From the NCBI RefSeq assembly GCF_047946665.1, contig NZ_CP172312.1:3410001-3474000 (forward strand): a stretch of 64,000 bases of DNA, given 5' to 3'. The DNA comes from Allohahella sp002354735 (GTDB lineage: Bacteria; Pseudomonadota; Gammaproteobacteria; Pseudomonadales; Oleiphilaceae). This document shows positions 61,262 through 64,000 of this stretch, in pieces. The first letter of the stretch is position 1. Each line of letters opens with the position of its first letter. The translations under genes were made by a program, and so were the position numbers. A model generated the notes under the pieces. The model saw only the letters and a list, made by a program, of their open reading frames with translations, was not told where the DNA came from and did no database searches.

Positions 61262-62476
61262 ATGTCCGACTTTTACCAGAATGGTGTTATCACCACGCTA
61301 CACAATCTGCGCACCCGCAGCATCGAAGACCTGGAAAGTGATCTCAGGCGATTCGCGAAAGTGCGGCCGATGGCGCTCGTACTGCCCTGCCTGTATTCCG
61401 AACTGGCCACTGAGGCCATGCCTAACATTCTCGAGCACCTCAAGCAGGTCGATTACCTGGAAGAGATCGTGATCGGTCTTGACCGCGCTACCGAAGAACA
61501 GTACCGGCATGCACTTGAGTTTTTCTCCGCACTTCCTCAGCGTCATCGGGTGTTGTGGAATGACGGGCCCCGTCTGCAGGCACTCGATGCCGAACTGAAG
61601 GCCGAAGGCCTGGCGCCTCGCGAGCCGGGCAAGGGCAGAAACGTCTGGTACTGCCTTGGCTATATTCAGGCTTCGAACCGGAGTCAGGCGATCGCGCTGC
61701 ACGACTGCGATATCCTCACCTACGACCGCAGTCTGTTGGCAAAGCTCATCTATCCCATCGCAAATCCTGCTTTCAACTACAAGTTCTGCAAAGGCTTCTA
61801 CGCCAGGACTGCCGACGGAAAAATGAACGGCCGCGTGAGCCGACTGCTGGTTACTCCGCTGCTGAGATCGCTGAAGCAGGTGGTTGGCGCACATGAATAT
61901 CTGGACTACCTGGCCAGTTACCGATACCCACTTGCTGGTGAGTTTTCATTTCACCGGGATGTAATTACTGATATCAGGATTCCGAGCGACTGGGGCCTGG
62001 AGATTGGCATCCTGAGCGAAGTAAAACGAAATTTTGCCACCAACAAGCTCTGCCAGGTCGACATCGCCGATGCCTACGACCATAAGCACCAGGACCTGTC
62101 TCCGGAGGATGCTTCGAGAGGTTTGTCGAAAATGTCGATCGACATCTGTAAGGCCATCTTTCGCAAGCTGGCCACGAACGGTATCGTCTTCAGTCCAGAG
62201 ACCTTCCGCACGGTGAAGGCCACCTATTTCCGTATGGCACTCGACTTCGTGGAGACCTATCGAAACGATGCCGAAATGAACGGCCTGCGGCTCGATGTGC
62301 ATAAGGAAGAGCAGGCGGTGGAAATGTTCGCTCGCAACATTATGGATGCCGGCTCCCATTTTCTGGCCAACCCGATGGAAGCGCCTTTCATTCACAGCTG
62401 GAACCGGGTGACCAGTGCAGTGCCAGATATATTCGAACGTTTCAAAGCTGCCGTCGAAGCTGATATGCAGCGCTGA
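61262..62476 (+). CDS. GT81-type glucosyl-3-phosphoglycerate synthase
   Basis: This 404-residue GT-A fold glycosyltransferase has a metal-binding acid motif in ALHDCDILTYDRSLLAKL. Family-like sequence also occurs in VIGLDRATEEQ, VWYCLGYIQASNRS and GLEIGILSEVK. It fits GpgS-type enzymes, which move glucose from a sugar nucleotide to 3-phosphoglycerate. Together with the phosphatase it would make glucosylglycerate, a compatible solute known from salt-stressed, nitrogen-limited bacteria. Donor (GDP- or UDP-glucose) cannot be told. Confidence 0.86.
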   Translation: MSDFYQNGVITTLHNLRTRSIEDLESDLRRFAKVRPMALVLPCLYSELATEAMPNILEHLKQVDYLEEIVIGLDRATEEQYRHALEFFSALPQRHRVLWNDGPRLQALDAELKAEGLAPREPGKGRNVWYCLGYIQASNRSQAIALHDCDILTYDRSLLAKLIYPIANPAFNYKFCKGFYARTADGKMNGRVSRLLVTPLLRSLKQVVGAHEYLDYLASYRYPLAGEFSFHRDVITDIRIPSDWGLEIGILSEVKRNFATNKLCQVDIADAYDHKHQDLSPEDASRGLSKMSIDICKAIFRKLATNGIVFSPETFRTVKATYFRMALDFVETYRNDAEMNGLRLDVHKEEQAVEMFARNIMDAGSHFLANPMEAPFIHSWNRVTSAVPDIFERFKAAVEADMQR

Positions 62477-62504
62477 CGCCGACCGAACACTGATAGGACA
62501 AGAG

Positions 62505-64000
62505 ATGGAATCACAGACAGATCTTGAAGCCAGACTGGAGCAGCATCTGCGAGTGTTATACCCGCAGCATGATACCCGCAGTATCGCAGCCCGGTGCCTG
62601 CAGAGCATAGGCCTGAAAGGTGACGAGGCTACACCCACCCCGCACCGCAATCTGTGGACGCAGAAGGACATTGCACTCATCACCTATGCCGACTGCGTGC
62701 GGCGAGCTGACGAGGCGCCACTGGCCACCCTGCACACCTTCCTGCACAAACACTATCAGGGCCTGGTCAGTCTGGTTCACCTCCTGCCCTTCTTCCCCTA
62801 CAGCTCTGATGATGGCTTCAGCGTCATGGACTACACCGAGGTCAACCCCTCCCACGGCGACTGGGAGGATGTCGAGCGGCTGGCCGGCGACTTCAAGGTG
62901 ATGGGCGATCTCGTTATCAATCACTGTTCCAGCCGCTCGCGCTGGTTCGACAATTACAAGAAGCGCCAACACCCTGGCGTAAATTATTTCTTTGAGGCCG
63001 ATCCTGATGCCAACCTCACAGCTGTCGTTAGACCACGAACCTCGCCCCTGTTAAAAGAGGTTGTGGATGAGCAGGGCAGCCGCTATGTCTGGTGCACCTT
63101 CAGTCACGATCAGGTTGATCTGGATTTCAGTAATCCCGATGTGCTGTGTGAGTTCCTCACCATCATCAAGCTGTATCTGGACAGGGGCATCACCTGGTTC
63201 AGGCTCGACGCCGTGGCCTTCCTGTGGAAAGTACCGGGCACGACCTGCATCAATCTGCCCCAGACCCATGAAGTCATTCGGCTGCTGAGACTGCTGATCG
63301 AGCATAGGCAGCCAGAGGCGGTCATCATTACCGAAACGAATATCCCGAACAGTGAAAACCTGTCCTATCTCGGCAATGCCAACGAAGCCCACCTCATCTA
63401 CAATTTTTCGCTGCCACCACTGCTCATCAATACACTGTTGACCGGCGACTGCACCTATCTCAAGAGCTGGCTGCTCACCATGCCGCCATCGCAGGCAGGT
63501 ACCGCCTATTTCAACTTTATCGCCTCTCACGATGGTATCGGTCTTCGTCCGGCAGAAGGTCTGCTATCAGACTGGGAGATTCAGAGCCTGGTGGGTACCA
63601 TGCGCGAGTTTGGTGGTGAAGTCAGCTATAGGACCGGTCTGGACGGCGAACAGAAACCTTACGAGATCAATATCAGCCTGTGGAACGCCATGGCGGGAAC
63701 GAGCAAGGCGGGGCCGGATGAGTTCCAGTTCGATCGATTTGTCTGCGCTCATGCCATCATGCTCGCGCTCGAAGGGGTACCCGCATTCTATTTCCACAGT
63801 CTCATCGCGACAGAGAACGATCATGCGCGAGTGGCGAACACGGGACACTTTCGCTCCATCAACCGACATCTATGGGATGCCGACCAACTGGAATCGCGCT
63901 TGCACGACGAGAATTACCATCACGCGAAGGTCTTGATCGCCATCGGAAAGCTCATCAGGCTGCGTCAGCGACAGCCGGCGTTCCACCCAAATGCGATCCA
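62505..64000 (+). CDS. GH13 subfamily 18 phosphorylase, probable glucosylglycerate phosphorylase (3' end missing)
   Basis: The frame from ATG at 62505 stays open to the window end (about 498 codons seen). The catalytic residues of GH13_18 sucrose-phosphorylase-like enzymes are in place: nucleophile Asp in FRLDAVAFLWK, acid/base Glu in IITETNIPN, and transition-state Asp in ASHDGIGLRP. In this gene neighbourhood glucosylglycerate is the likely substrate, giving glucose 1-phosphate and glycerate. Sucrose or glucosylglycerol phosphorylases are close relatives, so assignment rests on context. It starts 28 bp after the transferase gene. Confidence 0.85.
   Translation, partial: MESQTDLEARLEQHLRVLYPQHDTRSIAARCLQSIGLKGDEATPTPHRNLWTQKDIALITYADCVRRADEAPLATLHTFLHKHYQGLVSLVHLLPFFPYSSDDGFSVMDYTEVNPSHGDWEDVERLAGDFKVMGDLVINHCSSRSRWFDNYKKRQHPGVNYFFEADPDANLTAVVRPRTSPLLKEVVDEQGSRYVWCTFSHDQVDLDFSNPDVLCEFLTIIKLYLDRGITWFRLDAVAFLWKVPGTTCINLPQTHEVIRLLRLLIEHRQPEAVIITETNIPNSENLSYLGNANEAHLIYNFSLPPLLINTLLTGDCTYLKSWLLTMPPSQAGTAYFNFIASHDGIGLRPAEGLLSDWEIQSLVGTMREFGGEVSYRTGLDGEQKPYEINISLWNAMAGTSKAGPDEFQFDRFVCAHAIMLALEGVPAFYFHSLIATENDHARVANTGHFRSINRHLWDADQLESRLHDENYHHAKVLIAIGKLIRLRQRQPAFHPNAI

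Overview
The window reads as a contiguous piece of a gammaproteobacterial chromosome, most like the wider Pseudomonadales and related marine lineages. The evidence is the gene order algZ-algR-hemC-hemD-hemX-hemY next to argH, the run lptM-lysA-dapF-DUF484, the rho/trxA/ppx block with ubiD, a class I adenylate cyclase, and family-typical small genes (DUF2789, CPXCG, TIGR02444, DUF3618). The genus cannot be fixed from the sequence. A complete glucosylglycerate gene set at the right end suggests a salt- or nitrogen-stressed, probably marine or halotolerant, lifestyle. No rRNA, tRNA, CRISPR array, integrase or insertion sequence was seen. Both edges cut a gene: a patatin-like phospholipase on the left and a GH13 phosphorylase on the right.

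Left part (1-16.7 kb), accessory and envelope functions. A secreted His/Gly/Glu-repeat protein lies divergent from a PiuC-type hydroxylase across a Fur-like box. Two tandem SGNH-hydrolase lipoproteins precede a lipase-chaperone-like protein. A polyamine-type periplasmic binding protein overlaps a membrane GGDEF-EAL protein, like the Vibrio NspS/MbaA pair. Next come catalase KatE and a tight + strand run of an AI-2E/PerM-type membrane protein, an amidoligase, a class I glutamine amidotransferase and a DedA-like protein. Stress-type membrane proteins (DUF3618, holin-superfamily, YflT-like) follow.

Middle part (16.7-34.7 kb). A dihydrolipoamide-dehydrogenase-like flavoprotein sits with a molybdopterin oxidoreductase, then a PilZ protein, an esterase-asparaginase pair, an exonuclease-like protein lacking an obvious catalytic motif, and an Lpp-type lipoprotein convergent with an L,D-transpeptidase. 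A GntR regulator follows. Then comes a signalling block: a substrate-binding-domain kinase divergent from a hybrid kinase plus a LuxR-type regulator, and a soluble diguanylate cyclase.

Right part (34.8-64 kb), mostly housekeeping. It holds lysine biosynthesis (lptM-lysA-dapF-DUF484), cyaA coupled to argH, algZR-hemCDXY, ubiD with a flavin reductase, rho with a C-rich leader, trxA, ppx, an ABC-F ATPase and an FKBP isomerase. The last four genes (glycerate kinase, HAD phosphatase, GT81-type glycosyltransferase, GH13 phosphorylase) can both make and break down glucosylglycerate. The first of them has an inverted repeat that could hide its ribosome binding site.

The observations most worth following are the amidoligase/GATase/DedA run, the Fur-box-linked repeat protein, the SGNH-pair/chaperone locus, the apparent CTG start of cyaA, the palindrome between the divergent kinases, and the two candidate RNA-level controls (rho leader and glycerate kinase leader).
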